Shown here: piece by piece, positions 44,926-53,494 of the stretch
How the letters are laid out: every line of letters begins with the position of its first letter
How positions within the stretch are numbered: position 1 is the stretch's first letter
Source: Bolinopsis microptera
Lineage: Eukaryota > Ctenophora > Tentaculata > Lobata > Bolinopsidae
Length of the DNA: 64,000 nucleotides
Assembly: GCF_026151205.1 (NCBI RefSeq)
Contig: NC_087072.1
Location: 7,501-71,500 of the forward strand
Direction of reading: 5' to 3'
Program-made: the position numbers and the translations under genes
The notes under the pieces: model-generated
What the model was told of the DNA's origin: nothing
Seen by the model: only the letters and a program-made list of their open reading frames with translations
Databases searched by the model: none

Positions 44926-45309
44926 GAAGGTAGCAAGGTAGCGCTGTAAGATTGAGTGTAGCGCTTTAAGATTGAGCGTAGCGCTTTAAGATTGAGTGTA
45001 GCGCTTTAAGATTGAGTGTAGCGCTGTAAGATTGAGTGTTAAGATTGAGTGTAGCGCTTTAAGATAGATTGAGTGTAGCGCTGTAAGATTGAGTGTAGCG
45101 CATTGAGATAGATAGAGTGTTAAGATTGAGTGCTAAGATTGAGTGTAGCGCTGTAAGATAGAGTGTAGCGCATTGAGATAGATAGAGTGTTAAGATTGAG
45201 TGCTAAGATTGAGTGTAGCGCATTGAGTTTAAGATAGTGTAGGTAGCGCTTTAAGATAGATTGAGTGTAGCGCTTTAAGATTGAGTGTAGCGCTGTAAGA
45301 TTGAGTGTA
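44926..45309. repeat. 20-bp minisatellite, left of the Polinton
   Basis: Units TGTAGCGCTTTAAGATTGAG with shortened and GTAAGATTGAG variants. The same array resumes at 56710 on the other side of the Polinton, so the element inserted into it. Confidence 0.95.
45304..45309. repeat. Polinton target-site duplication, left copy
   Basis: AGTGTA immediately precedes the left terminal repeat and immediately follows the right one (56710-56715). Six bases is the standard target duplication of Polintons/Mavericks. Because AGTGTA is also part of the minisatellite unit, it could partly be pre-existing. Confidence 0.85.
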
Positions 45310-45433
45310 AGTAGATATAATATAGTAACACTACTCGTCACTTAATTGAATCAGTAACGGTCCCCGTTGTGCAGGTGCTGTGGGTATGTTGAGTACGGTC
45401 AGTGCTAAATTTTGTACAGAACCCCAGGTTTAT
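45310..45433 (+). repeat. Polinton left terminal inverted repeat
   Basis: Identical over 124 bp to the reverse complement of 56586-56709. Beyond this the two ends keep patchy similarity (for example AAGAATTGT.CAGAG..TGAT.TGTGTGTTAT), implying that an originally longer repeat has diverged. Confidence 0.96.
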
Positions 45434-45689
45434 GGGGTAACCGATCATTTATTTTGTTTAAAGAATTGTGTGTTTTAAGAATTGTTCAGAGTTTGATTTG
45501 TGTGTTATCAAAGAAAAGATATCCACTGTCTATCTCGGAAACTGCGAGTTAAATTAAACACGGTTCAAATTTACTTGTGAGACATTAAAACGATGAAATA
45601 ACTTTCATGAAATATTTTGATTCAGTAACAGAATATTGAACATCAATATCGGACTTAAAACTTGATAATTTACTACGTTATAATTTAGT
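45434..45689. other. Polinton left non-coding segment
   Basis: Subterminal sequence between the terminal repeat and the stop of the first minus-strand gene. It holds diverged remains of the inverted repeat and no gene. Confidence 0.6.
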
Positions 45690-46247
45690 TCAAGAATCAC
45701 CCTCTTCCGTTCCGAGAACTTGGGTACAATTTAGTTCTCTGCTTACATATAAATTTTTATTAGAGGATTGTACAAGTTGTTTGAATATACTAAACCCCTT
45801 TGTTTTAGATTCAAGTAAAATTCCTGCTGCAAACGTTAGAAGGAAAAAATACCAGTAATTTACATCTTCTTCTAAATTGTAAACAGGTGTGGCAGGAGAT
45901 TCGATGTCCAAAACGTTGATGATTGGAGAAACAAAAGTAAAGTGTTCAAATTTAGTATGTTGAACATCTCCATTAGATTTTTGTAGCAACATATCCAGTT
46001 CATCTACCTTGAATCCTTCCCATGAAAATATAAAAGTTTCCCTTTTTATAGTTGCGTTAAGGAATGAGAACATCTTGCCATGGTTGTGATTCAAATGTAA
46101 AAACAGGGTTTTGTTTTCACGGTAAAGGTGTGCTGTTTGGTCATTTCCCTCAAAGAAAAAGTAGTCCTGTGTGTTGTTTGAATTTACTGGAAATTCAATG
46201 ACAAAGGACAGTGCAGAAACAACACTAAATAAAAAATTGAAATTCAT
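45690..46247 (-). CDS. Type I membrane glycoprotein with a possible WIF-like ectodomain
   Basis: 185 residues. Residues 1-18 are a hydrophobic signal peptide. The ectodomain is about 19-130, with N-glycosylation sequons at N24, N45 and N64. One membrane segment lies at about 131-146 (YWYFFLLTFAAGILL), and a 40-residue tail follows. The ectodomain order (FFFEG near 30, a loop, MFSFLNATI near 60, FIFSWEG near 73-79, LLQKSNGD, SPIINVLDIESP near 107-118) parallels the beta-strand layout and the conserved Phe-x-Trp of WIF domains, the Wnt-binding module of RYK and WIF1. The similarity is weak and read by eye; an unrelated viral glycoprotein is possible. A TATA box lies 34 bp upstream. It is the last minus-strand gene, next to the left terminal repeat, a position where such elements often keep accessory host-interaction genes. 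Confidence 0.6.
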   Translation of the reverse strand: MNFNFLFSVVSALSFVIEFPVNSNNTQDYFFFEGNDQTAHLYRENKTLFLHLNHNHGKMFSFLNATIKRETFIFSWEGFKVDELDMLLQKSNGDVQHTKFEHFTFVSPIINVLDIESPATPVYNLEEDVNYWYFFLLTFAAGILLESKTKGFSIFKQLVQSSNKNLYVSRELNCTQVLGTEEGDS

Positions 46248-46280
46248 TTTTGGGAGAGTGGGAGTGCTAAGATTTCATTG

Positions 46281-46288
46281 CTTTTATA
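46281..46288 (-). promoter_or_regulatory. TATA box of the Polinton membrane-protein gene
   Basis: Minus-strand TATAAAAG, 34-41 bases before the start codon at 46247. This leaves almost no 5' UTR, as for the other Polinton genes here. Confidence 0.65.
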
Positions 46289-46297
46289 CCTTTGGTT

Positions 46298-47635
46298 TTA
46301 TGGTACGATGCCATATCGATTATACGAATCTCGAGCAAGTTTAATTGAATCCTTGATTATAGTAAACAGGTTGACAATTTCAGAGTGTTTCTCTTTAAGA
46401 ATTCTCTTGGCTGAAGCACCTGAGGCAGACTGTATTTTCTCTACCACTCTTCTTTGGTCATCGGTAACCTGCTCACGCTGAGGTTGACATATTGGCAACA
46501 CACCATAAGACAAACTAAGGAACAGATTCTGCAGGGTAGGAAGATGATTCTGCACCACGATATCCAACTGATGGTTTTTGATGAGTTTTTGAATTTCAAA
46601 AATCTCCTCCATAGTTGTACAATTAAATATTGCCTTTGATAAACTACTCAGATCTTCATCATCTTTCTGCATAGCTTTTATTTGATCATTTAATGTGCGG
46701 AGTTTTCTTTCACAATCTTCTTCATTTTCATCCAATTGTTTTGTATGATCATTTGCCATATTCTGTATGAGCTCATTGTGAGCTGCCCTCAGAGCTTGTA
46801 TCTTATCACTGCACTCGCCCTTCATCAACTCATCAAGATCAGACATTTGACGTCGATGGAAGTTTTTGATTTTCTCAATTTCGTTATAACAGTCTTTTCG
46901 ATATTCCCTCTTTGTACGCTCAAGGTTGCTTTTATGAGAAACCTGCATTCTATCAATCTTTTTCAAAAACTTAGATTTCTGTTTTTTGTGGGCTTCGAGA
47001 CAGTCCAGATATTTTTTCTTATAATCAACACTAGGTTTAATTCTAGCCTGATCTCTATCGTCATATTCATCAATAACTGTTAAACCTCCATCAGATTGCC
47101 CATCATCATCATAGCTATCAACAACGCTAAGCTGATCATCGCTTTCATCATCTGCTTTGTATTCATCAACTATTTTTAACCCGTCATCATTTTGTGGATT
47201 AATTTTTGGAGACTTTGGAGGTTCAGAATCTGTTGCCTTCTCCCCAAGATCCTTATACCTATCAACAATTTCTAGTCCGTCATCTGACTGTGAATCATAA
47301 TTCGGATATTTGCGGGGATCAGAATCTCTTGGTTTTTCTCCTGGATCTTTATACTGATCGATGTCTACTAACCCATCATCATATTGTGGATCTTTTGCCG
47401 GTGATTTTTTCTTATCACTTCCAGGTCTGTTGTAATTCCTAGATCTTTTTGGAGGCAATCTCACTGCATTTGGATCATCGGGAAGGTAAACCCTCTTTTT
47501 TGGATTGCTATTCATATCTTTATGATTGTGACTTACTAGTACTAAACTAGATTTATTGTGCTCTCTATACTTATGTTTGTATAAGGAGGCATTTGTCGGA
47601 AAAGATTTTTTGCAGTGTTCACATAAAAGAGCCAT
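46298..47635 (-). CDS. C2H2 zinc-finger / acidic-repeat / coiled-coil Polinton protein
   Basis: 445 residues. A single classical C2H2 finger lies at the N-terminus (C5, C8, H21, H26). A basic Lys/Arg/Pro stretch follows (about 45-80). Then come about five acidic repeats of the form DDGL.IVD.Y (about 88-205). A long charged coiled coil occupies about 210-345 (KKYLDCLEAHKKQKSKFLKK onward), and a helical C-terminal part covers 345-445. The zinc finger and basic patch suggest nucleic-acid binding, and the coil suggests oligomerisation; no enzymatic motif is seen. It is divergently transcribed from the integrase with only 57 bp between start codons. I do not recognise a named family. Confidence 0.85.
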   Translation of the reverse strand: MALLCEHCKKSFPTNASLYKHKYREHNKSSLVLVSHNHKDMNSNPKKRVYLPDDPNAVRLPPKRSRNYNRPGSDKKKSPAKDPQYDDGLVDIDQYKDPGEKPRDSDPRKYPNYDSQSDDGLEIVDRYKDLGEKATDSEPPKSPKINPQNDDGLKIVDEYKADDESDDQLSVVDSYDDDGQSDGGLTVIDEYDDRDQARIKPSVDYKKKYLDCLEAHKKQKSKFLKKIDRMQVSHKSNLERTKREYRKDCYNEIEKIKNFHRRQMSDLDELMKGECSDKIQALRAAHNELIQNMANDHTKQLDENEEDCERKLRTLNDQIKAMQKDDEDLSSLSKAIFNCTTMEEIFEIQKLIKNHQLDIVVQNHLPTLQNLFLSLSYGVLPICQPQREQVTDDQRRVVEKIQSASGASAKRILKEKHSEIVNLFTIIKDSIKLARDSYNRYGIVP

Positions 47636-47660
47636 GTCTAAGATATGTTTTTAGGAGCTC

Positions 47661-47668
47661 TATTTATA
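47661..47668. promoter_or_regulatory. Shared bidirectional TATA element
   Basis: TATTTATA on the plus strand reads TATAAATA on the minus strand. It lies 26 bp before the zinc-finger gene start (47635) and 25 bp before the integrase start (47693), so one near-palindromic TATA box sits almost midway and may serve both divergent genes. Confidence 0.6.
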
Positions 47669-47692
47669 CTCATCTAACAACGCTAAACTGAA

Positions 47693-48757
47693 ATGGATTT
47701 GAAGCAGCTGTATGAAAATCCTAAATTTTCAGCATCTTTTGCTGGACAAGAACGATTTTTTCGTGCATTGCAACAAGATAACCAACGCGTGAGCAGGAGA
47801 GCAGTAAACACAAAACTAAAGTCTATAGATAGTTATACCTTACACAAGCCAACCAGGAAGCCAACACTGTACAGAAGAGTTTATACCAAAAGGATAAAAT
47901 ATCTTTATCAAGCGGATCTTGTAGACCTTTCAAGTCTCCAACATGACAATGATGGATTCAAGTGGATAATAGTCATCATAGACACTTTTAGCAAGAAAGC
48001 ATGGGGTTTCAAGATGAAAAACAAGAGTGCAAACTCGATAGTTGGAGTTATGAAACCATTTTTTCGCCTACATACCCCTGAAAAGATTCAATTCGATCAA
48101 GGTTCTGAGTTTTACAATGCTGCATTTCTCAAACTGCTAAAGAAGTATAAAATTAAGCACTACAGTGTCTATAGTGAACAAAAAGCTGCAATCATTGAGC
48201 GATTTTGCAGAACTCTAAAAACTCGAATGTTTAGATATTTCACTGCTCGAGGGTCTCACAGGTGGACTGATATTTTACAGGATCTTATCGATGGTTATAA
48301 TAAAACCAAACATAGCTCCACATTATTCGCTCCAAACAATGTAAGTCTAGCTAATGAGAGGGAAGTTAGACAGAATCTTTTTCCCAGAGTTGTAAAGGAG
48401 AAAAAGCACACCAAAGCATTATTAAAAGTGGGTGACTCTGTTAGAATAACTAGAAAGAAGGGTATCTTTCAAAAAGGTTATGAAATGACATTTTCATATG
48501 AAATCTTTGAAGTAAGTGAAGTGAAAACTACATATCCTGTTACATATGGATTGAAGGACTATAAAGGCGAGGAAATTAAGGGTTCATTTTACACCAGTGA
48601 AATTCAATTGGTTGACAAATCTGATGGTATATGGCCAATAGAGAGGATTGTTAGCACTCGTAAAAGAAGCGGACAGACTGAATACCTTGTGAAATTTCTA
48701 GGATATCCTAGTGAAGCAAACAGTTGGATAGCCCAGCAAGATCTGTTCAACACATAA
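47693..48757 (+). CDS. Polinton retroviral-type integrase with chromodomain
   Basis: 354 residues. The rve catalytic core is about 70-185, with the DDE triad visible as D75 (YQADLVDL), D135 (QFDQGSEFYN) and E169 (AAIIERFCRTLK). An SH3-like DNA-binding segment lies at about 240-300 (KVGDSVRI). A C-terminal chromodomain follows at about 306-350 (WPIERIVS, EYLVKFLGYPSEANSWI). No HHCC zinc domain is evident at the N-terminus. The enzyme joins element ends to target DNA, giving the 6-bp duplication; the chromodomain may steer insertion to methylated-histone chromatin, which would fit the minisatellite target (inference). Key residues are intact. The ATPase gene begins 3 bp after its stop. Confidence 0.95.
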   Translation: MDLKQLYENPKFSASFAGQERFFRALQQDNQRVSRRAVNTKLKSIDSYTLHKPTRKPTLYRRVYTKRIKYLYQADLVDLSSLQHDNDGFKWIIVIIDTFSKKAWGFKMKNKSANSIVGVMKPFFRLHTPEKIQFDQGSEFYNAAFLKLLKKYKIKHYSVYSEQKAAIIERFCRTLKTRMFRYFTARGSHRWTDILQDLIDGYNKTKHSSTLFAPNNVSLANEREVRQNLFPRVVKEKKHTKALLKVGDSVRITRKKGIFQKGYEMTFSYEIFEVSEVKTTYPVTYGLKDYKGEEIKGSFYTSEIQLVDKSDGIWPIERIVSTRKRSGQTEYLVKFLGYPSEANSWIAQQDLFNT

Positions 48758-48760
48758 ATC

Positions 48761-49378
48761 ATGCCTGTGAAATTCCTTGCTTCTCACAACTGCATCATTT
48801 TCGGACCCTCTCGGGCAGGAAAAACCCAGTTCATGCTAGAGGTAATAAGACAAAAGCTAGTACATCCGATGCCTAAAAACATATATTACATGTATAGCAT
48901 TGAACAAGACTTTATGAAAACATGGAATGAAACTGAAGAACAAGCAATTACTTTTATTCAAGGTCTTGATTTTGATAAAATGAACACTTCAGAGCCCAGT
49001 CTCCTTGTGGTGGATGACTTGATCTTAAGCGGAGATAACAAGGAGATGGCGAACTGCTTCATCCTCGGTTCTCATCACCGATCAATCTCCACTTTCTACA
49101 TAACACAGAACTTATTTCCAAATTGTCCGATGTTCAGGATGATGAGCTCAAATGCACATTATTTTGTGCTTTTCAATAGTCAGCGTCATTTCAGACAAGT
49201 GAACACGTTGGCAAGGCAGATTTTCTGTGGAAAGGATTTAAAGAGGATAACCAATGCCTATTTAAGGAGTTCAAAGCAACCCAGAGGATTTATTGTTTTG
49301 AGTTTTGCCCCTGAACTTCCCGAAGAATTAACAGTGCTAGCAGACTGGTGGCAATGGTTTCCAAGCGTTTATCTGTGA
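48761..49378 (+). CDS. Virion genome-packaging ATPase (FtsK/HerA, A32-like)
   Basis: 205 residues. Walker A GPSRAGKT is at 15-22 and Walker B LLVVDD at 81-86. SHHRSISTFYITQNLF follows, the conserved sensor-type strand with Gln-Asn of viral packaging ATPases. Length and motif layout match Polinton and virophage ATPases. It pumps element DNA into preformed capsids. The 3' end overlaps the next gene by 25 nt. Confidence 0.93.
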   Translation: MPVKFLASHNCIIFGPSRAGKTQFMLEVIRQKLVHPMPKNIYYMYSIEQDFMKTWNETEEQAITFIQGLDFDKMNTSEPSLLVVDDLILSGDNKEMANCFILGSHHRSISTFYITQNLFPNCPMFRMMSSNAHYFVLFNSQRHFRQVNTLARQIFCGKDLKRITNAYLRSSKQPRGFIVLSFAPELPEELTVLADWWQWFPSVYL

Positions 49379-49710
49379 AACAAGCCAATTCATTGAGACA
49401 ACACCGCTACATTTTAGAAAAACTATCATCTAGTAGCAAAAAAGACAGACTCAAGATTTTACAGAATGCTCCATCTGAATTATTTAAAGTTCTCAATATG
49501 ATATTCAAACTTCTAGCTGATGAAAAGTTACACCTTTCAAGTCACCAAGACAGAAAAATTGGGAAGCATAGAAGACTTATTCGATCCACGAGTGGTCTTA
49601 AGGGTACGCATATAAAAAGGAAATTTTCTGGACAAAGTGGCGGTACACTATCATCTATTCTGTCTACAGTTTTACCGGTAATTGCTGGACTAGTTCAATC
49701 GATTCTTTAA
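49354..49710 (+). CDS. Small basic virion protein with amphipathic C-terminus
   Basis: 118 residues from the ATG at 49354. An N-terminal Arg/His-rich helix (ANSLRQHRYILEKLSSSSKK) and basic middle (HRRLIRSTSG, IKRKF) lead to a Gly-rich hinge and a hydrophobic terminal helix (LSTVLPVIAGLVQSIL). Similar small proteins accompany capsid genes in Polintons and adintoviruses. A nucleic-acid-binding or membrane-active virion role is inferred by analogy with adenoviral core proteins. TATAAAAAGG at 49611 lies within it and may drive the next gene. Confidence 0.75.
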   Translation: MVSKRLSVKQANSLRQHRYILEKLSSSSKKDRLKILQNAPSELFKVLNMIFKLLADEKLHLSSHQDRKIGKHRRLIRSTSGLKGTHIKRKFSGQSGGTLSSILSTVLPVIAGLVQSIL

Positions 49711-50067
49711 ATGTCAAGATTTATCTTGGCTCCTAGAGACGGTGTGTCAAACAATGGTGGAGATGTGTTTTTGCTCCTTCCAACAGAAGGACTCAGTGAG
49801 TCAAATAAAAGTATTGAACTACCATCGGGTCTTGTTCCACGATTAGACAATGTGCATAATGCAGAGTCAAAGAAGATTTTGGACAAACTTATGATGAAAA
49901 TTGCAAAAGCCAACATTGCACGAAACAAGAATGGGTTGGTGACGGTGGGAAGTAGAGTAATGGACGCTAAATTTGACGATTTTGTTTTAGATTGTTGCAA
50001 TGGTGAGTTTTCCAAATGTTATGAAGAAATGTATTGTTTACTTCGTAAAAATGGTATTACATTTTAA
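49711..50067 (+). CDS. Unrecognised Polinton protein, 118 residues
   Basis: Starts immediately after the previous stop codon. It contains LLPTEGLSESNKSIELPSG, a helical KKILDKLMMKIAKANIARNK, and a Cys-containing end (LDCCNGEFSKCYEEMYCLL). No signal peptide or membrane segment. The location between the core-like protein and the putative minor capsid suggests a virion or assembly role. I cannot assign a family. Confidence 0.75.
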   Translation: MSRFILAPRDGVSNNGGDVFLLLPTEGLSESNKSIELPSGLVPRLDNVHNAESKKILDKLMMKIAKANIARNKNGLVTVGSRVMDAKFDDFVLDCCNGEFSKCYEEMYCLLRKNGITF

Positions 50068-50086
50068 ACACCGAGTATCAATTGTC

Positions 50087-50094
50087 TATAAAAG
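50087..50094 (+). promoter_or_regulatory. TATA box of the putative minor capsid gene
   Basis: TATAAAAG, 32-39 bp upstream of the ATG at 50126. This spacing supports 50126 rather than the in-frame ATG at 50000, which lies inside the previous gene. Confidence 0.65.
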
Positions 50095-50125
50095 CAAAAA
50101 GATTTATCTGCATCCAACGAATAAG

Positions 50126-50950
50126 ATGGACAACATACGCAAGATTGTTATTATTGGAGGCCAAGATGGGAATCCATCACGCTTTATTTCGAAAGTTGAG
50201 CCTGTCAAACTTACCGAGGACTGTGAAATGGCATTAACTTCTTTATACCATGGTGAGGTGTACAACATTCACGATGGAAATAATAAAGTGTACTTCTATT
50301 ATGCATCTCGCGAGCTCTCTATGGAGGCATTGAAACAGAAAAAGGGGAAATCTGAGACTCTAATACCTAGTGCAATGTCTAGTACATTGACGGATTTGCA
50401 ATTACCTGAACCTTCAATGGTAATTGTTCCTGAAGGAAGCTACAGCTCAGTATTTACATTGTGTTGGGTGATTTCCAACTTGATAAAAGAAAAGGTACGA
50501 CTTGTAAAGAAGAGAGATGGAATGATTGCCACTATAGACAAGCAATATGGTATTATCAATATCGAAATCACTAATCTATACATGGTTATCGAGGGGGTAC
50601 AGAACACTCCTTGGACGCTAATGGGAGTGCATGAAGATCAATATTCAGAGAGATTTACGATAAATGATAGCGACTTTCACTGTAGCGATTTTCCTGGATT
50701 TGTTTATGCAAACATTATTGAGAATTCCTACATTAATGGTAAATTGTCCCGAAACCTGGGTATGGTACCGATTAAAACTGCACCTCAGTGGTCACTCTAT
50801 GAACCAACACACCCAAACTTTGTGCCAATCAACATAAAGCAATTTTCGACAATTTTGATTGAGCTTCGAGATATAAAAGGACAGTTCATCAAGTTCAACC
50901 CAAATTTCAAGACTGTCATTTCGCTTAGCATCCGACCTATAAAAAGGTGA
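50126..50950 (+). CDS. Putative minor capsid (penton) protein
   Basis: 274 residues from the ATG at 50126 (MDNIRKIVIIGG). Beta-rich composition: ISKVEPVKLTEDCEMALTSL, EVYNIHDGNNKVYFYY, SMVIVPEGSYSS and a C-terminal IELRDIKGQFIKFNP. Polinton minor capsid proteins are single jelly-roll proteins of similar length encoded just upstream of the major capsid, and begin with strands of this kind. Position, size and strand pattern are the basis; no unique motif is seen. Confidence 0.65.
   Translation: MDNIRKIVIIGGQDGNPSRFISKVEPVKLTEDCEMALTSLYHGEVYNIHDGNNKVYFYYASRELSMEALKQKKGKSETLIPSAMSSTLTDLQLPEPSMVIVPEGSYSSVFTLCWVISNLIKEKVRLVKKRDGMIATIDKQYGIINIEITNLYMVIEGVQNTPWTLMGVHEDQYSERFTINDSDFHCSDFPGFVYANIIENSYINGKLSRNLGMVPIKTAPQWSLYEPTHPNFVPINIKQFSTILIELRDIKGQFIKFNPNFKTVISLSIRPIKR
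50938..50945 (+). promoter_or_regulatory. TATA box of the pVI/pX-like gene
   Basis: TATAAAAA, 43-50 bp before the ATG at 50988 and overlapping the end of the preceding coding region. Confidence 0.6.
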
Positions 50951-50987
50951 TAAATCAGAGCTTGGTACTTCTACACAACTTGCAACC

Positions 50988-51353
50988 ATGGAAATTTTTA
51001 AACCAGAAACTCTAAAAAGTGGAGCATATCGCTCTGTATTCGTGCAAAAGGGTGGTGCTGTTGAAATGGATCGCTACATTTACGGAATGCAAGGTGAGGG
51101 ATTGGGAAATTGGTTCGGCGCCCTTATGAAACAAGCATTACCCTTGATAAGCAGTGGTATAAAAGGAATAGCCAAGGCTACAAAACCAATCGCTATAGCT
51201 GCTGGAAAAGAGTTAATCACTGCTGGAGCAAAACGTGGAGCAAAAGAGCTTACTGAACTTTCCAATCGTATCAATCCAACGGAAATTAAAAACACTGTTG
51301 TTCACAGACCCCATAAAAAGAGAAGAAAATCAAAGAAATGGCAAAGTTTGTAA
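50988..51353 (+). CDS. pVI/pX-like membrane-active and DNA-binding virion protein
   Basis: 121 residues. A central amphipathic stretch opens GEGLGNWFGALMKQALPLIS and continues with Ala/Gly/Lys-rich helices (KGIAKATKPIAIAAGKEL). The end is strongly basic (RPHKKRRKSKK), fitting nuclear targeting or DNA condensation. The G-L-G-x-W/F start plus LPLI pattern is widespread in proteins encoded next to Polinton/adintovirus major capsids and recalls adenovirus pVI and pX; function is inferred. It overlaps the major capsid gene by 16 nt. Confidence 0.8.
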   Translation: MEIFKPETLKSGAYRSVFVQKGGAVEMDRYIYGMQGEGLGNWFGALMKQALPLISSGIKGIAKATKPIAIAAGKELITAGAKRGAKELTELSNRINPTEIKNTVVHRPHKKRRKSKKWQSL

Positions 51354-52918
51354 ATAGTTCTGAATCTGTTTCATCTTCCTTGCTACTATGGAACGATCGT
51401 CCTACACAGGTTTCTATTGAAGAAACCTATGATTTGAAAGTATGGCCGGTTACTAATTTATTCAATGATGGACCCATTAATTTTACCCTCCCTCCTCAAC
51501 CAAAGGGTCTCCTCACAGATTTGCATATCGTTACCAAGTTAAAACTACATAAAGATGGTGAGGACTTTCCAAAACCGAATAAGAATGTTTCCATAATAAA
51601 TAATCTTGCAAACAGTCTCTGGGGTGAAGTCTCTGTAATCGTTTCTGATCGTACGGAGCTATGTCAGAGTATGAAGAACGCCTATGCCTATCAAACATTT
51701 TTCAACACTGCTCTAAATTCGGAAAAAAATCGGGAAGATTTTCTTTTCTATAATGAAGCGTTTCTAATGGATGAGGGAGTGTCTAAAAAGTCTGAAGAAG
51801 ACTTACGATTGTTTTGGAAGTGGGATGAAAGTCATAAGAGCGCATTTGATGACATGGTAATTGAAGATATGGAGGAGAACGGAGAGGATGTAATCGAGAA
51901 GAAGAAAGAAGCCTTTTGGAATGCTTCATCCCTTCCAAAAGCTTTGTTAATAGAAGCGCAAAGAAGTGTGTTAGCTACCTCGGGATTGTCTGGCGATGAA
52001 TTGGAGGTGGCTTTGGAAAATTATATATCCAGCACAGTAAATAATTGGATTCCAACTGAAGTGAACCCTGCTGCAAGCAAACGTAGTGCTCTGGTCAATC
52101 GAGGACAAAGTCTTACTCTGAATTCTAAATTCCAATGCCCCCTGCTTAATACTCTGAAATGTCTTCCGACCAATATGAAGTTACGGTTAAGTTTAACAAA
52201 AAACAAAGATGAGTTTTTGCTTCTTTGTGGTGATGATGTTCATGGCTATAGTATTGTGCTTGAAGATTGCTACATACTTGCAACATACTACAGAGTACGA
52301 GATGAAATACACAGTCTCATTGAAGAGAGACTTCAGAAAGAGCCTATCCCATATTTCATTTCAAGGCCTGAAATAATAATCAGACCTGTAGCACAGAGCA
52401 GTAAAATTATCAGAATGTCTGATGTTTTCTCTGACACTCTTCCTCCATATGCATTTTTTGCACTACAACGGAGCAGAGATTTCGATGGACGGTCAAACAC
52501 AAATCCATTTATATTCCATGGATTCAAGAAATTCCAATTTTACCGCAATGGTGTGCCATACTTTAATGATCCACTGGAGGTTGGTACTATCGATAAGCTT
52601 GGGGATCACAACTACGTCTATAAGGACTGTGGAGAATATTTTAGACAGCTTTATCGTACCATTGGAAAGGATTCTAAGGGAAATTGTCTGATTGATAGCA
52701 CAAACTTTCATCTGAACTTTATGGTTGGAATGAGTTTTGGTGCTGACAGAAGCAGCTTGACAGAGAGACATTTAAATCTCCAAGAGAAAGCATCGACCTA
52801 CCTTGAAATTGATCTGGGAATTGAGGATATACCGGAGGATCTAATTCTCATAGTATATGCAGTCTTTGACCGTCAACTTCAAATTGATGCCGATCGTATG
52901 GTCAGAATAATCGAGTAA
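51338..52918 (+). CDS. Polinton major capsid protein (double jelly-roll)
   Basis: 526 residues, typical of Polinton major capsids. Early strand WNDRPTQVSIEETYDLKVWP, then NLANSLWGEVSVIVSDRTEL, a long charged helical loop (about 140-230), FQCPLLNTLKCLPTNMKLRL, and ending IEDIPEDLILIVYAVFDRQL. The ANSLW...V.V..... and late IVYAVFDRQLQID patterns fit double jelly-roll capsids of this lineage. It is predicted to form icosahedral pseudo-hexameric capsomers. No frame damage. It is followed 71 bp later by the protease gene. Confidence 0.9.
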   Translation: MAKFVNSSESVSSSLLLWNDRPTQVSIEETYDLKVWPVTNLFNDGPINFTLPPQPKGLLTDLHIVTKLKLHKDGEDFPKPNKNVSIINNLANSLWGEVSVIVSDRTELCQSMKNAYAYQTFFNTALNSEKNREDFLFYNEAFLMDEGVSKKSEEDLRLFWKWDESHKSAFDDMVIEDMEENGEDVIEKKKEAFWNASSLPKALLIEAQRSVLATSGLSGDELEVALENYISSTVNNWIPTEVNPAASKRSALVNRGQSLTLNSKFQCPLLNTLKCLPTNMKLRLSLTKNKDEFLLLCGDDVHGYSIVLEDCYILATYYRVRDEIHSLIEERLQKEPIPYFISRPEIIIRPVAQSSKIIRMSDVFSDTLPPYAFFALQRSRDFDGRSNTNPFIFHGFKKFQFYRNGVPYFNDPLEVGTIDKLGDHNYVYKDCGEYFRQLYRTIGKDSKGNCLIDSTNFHLNFMVGMSFGADRSSLTERHLNLQEKASTYLEIDLGIEDIPEDLILIVYAVFDRQLQIDADRMVRIIE

Positions 52919-52989
52919 TAAAAGCAGCTAGAGATTCAACAGTCTATCATTTCTAGCATATACTTGTCAGTGTTGTTTCTACTTGTGAT

Positions 52990-53451
52990 ATGAAGCCTCT
53001 ATCAACACTGCAAATAAACAGAATCCTTGAAGAAAACGGTGTGACTAAAAAATATTATATCGGAACCTACCCCTCATGTATTGCTCCAAGAACCAAAAAG
53101 AAAACATACGCTTTTATTACAAATACCGATGAACACGATAAAACGGGACAGCACTGGAATGCATGGTTTGTTGAAGGAGAAAAGATCTCATTCTTTGACA
53201 GCTTTGGACGCGATTGGGAGGATGCTACCCTACCAAAACATTATAGAGACATTGTTGAATCATTTGAACAAATAACTTATAGCACAACTAGAGTACAAGG
53301 ATGGGATAGCGTTGCATGTGGCTTTTTCTGTATTCATTTTCTTTATGTCAAATCTATGGGTTTAGAGTATGAGGATTTTTTAAATGAATATACCAAAGAT
53401 TTTGAAAAAAATGATAAGATTGTGCATGCATTTTACAAATCTATTCAGTAG
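52990..53451 (+). CDS. Adenovirus-type (adenain/Ulp1-like) cysteine protease
   Basis: 153 residues. The catalytic set is visible: H55 in GQHWNAWF, D70 in ISFFDSFGRDW, Q103 in TRVQGWDSV and C110 in VACGFFCIHF. Spacing matches Polinton and adenoviral maturation proteases (fold C5/C48), which cleave capsid and core precursors. All key residues are intact. It is slightly shorter than adenain (about 200 residues). Confidence 0.95.
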   Translation: MKPLSTLQINRILEENGVTKKYYIGTYPSCIAPRTKKKTYAFITNTDEHDKTGQHWNAWFVEGEKISFFDSFGRDWEDATLPKHYRDIVESFEQITYSTTRVQGWDSVACGFFCIHFLYVKSMGLEYEDFLNEYTKDFEKNDKIVHAFYKSIQ

Positions 53452-53494
53452 AGTTGTGTTTTGATTGTTCCAGAGATTCGCATCAAATATCGAA

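Noticed and set aside
46298-47635. Possibility that this gene is a degenerate polymerase B
   Set aside because: It has a C2H2 finger, acidic repeats and coiled coil, with none of the polymerase motifs, and is far too short.
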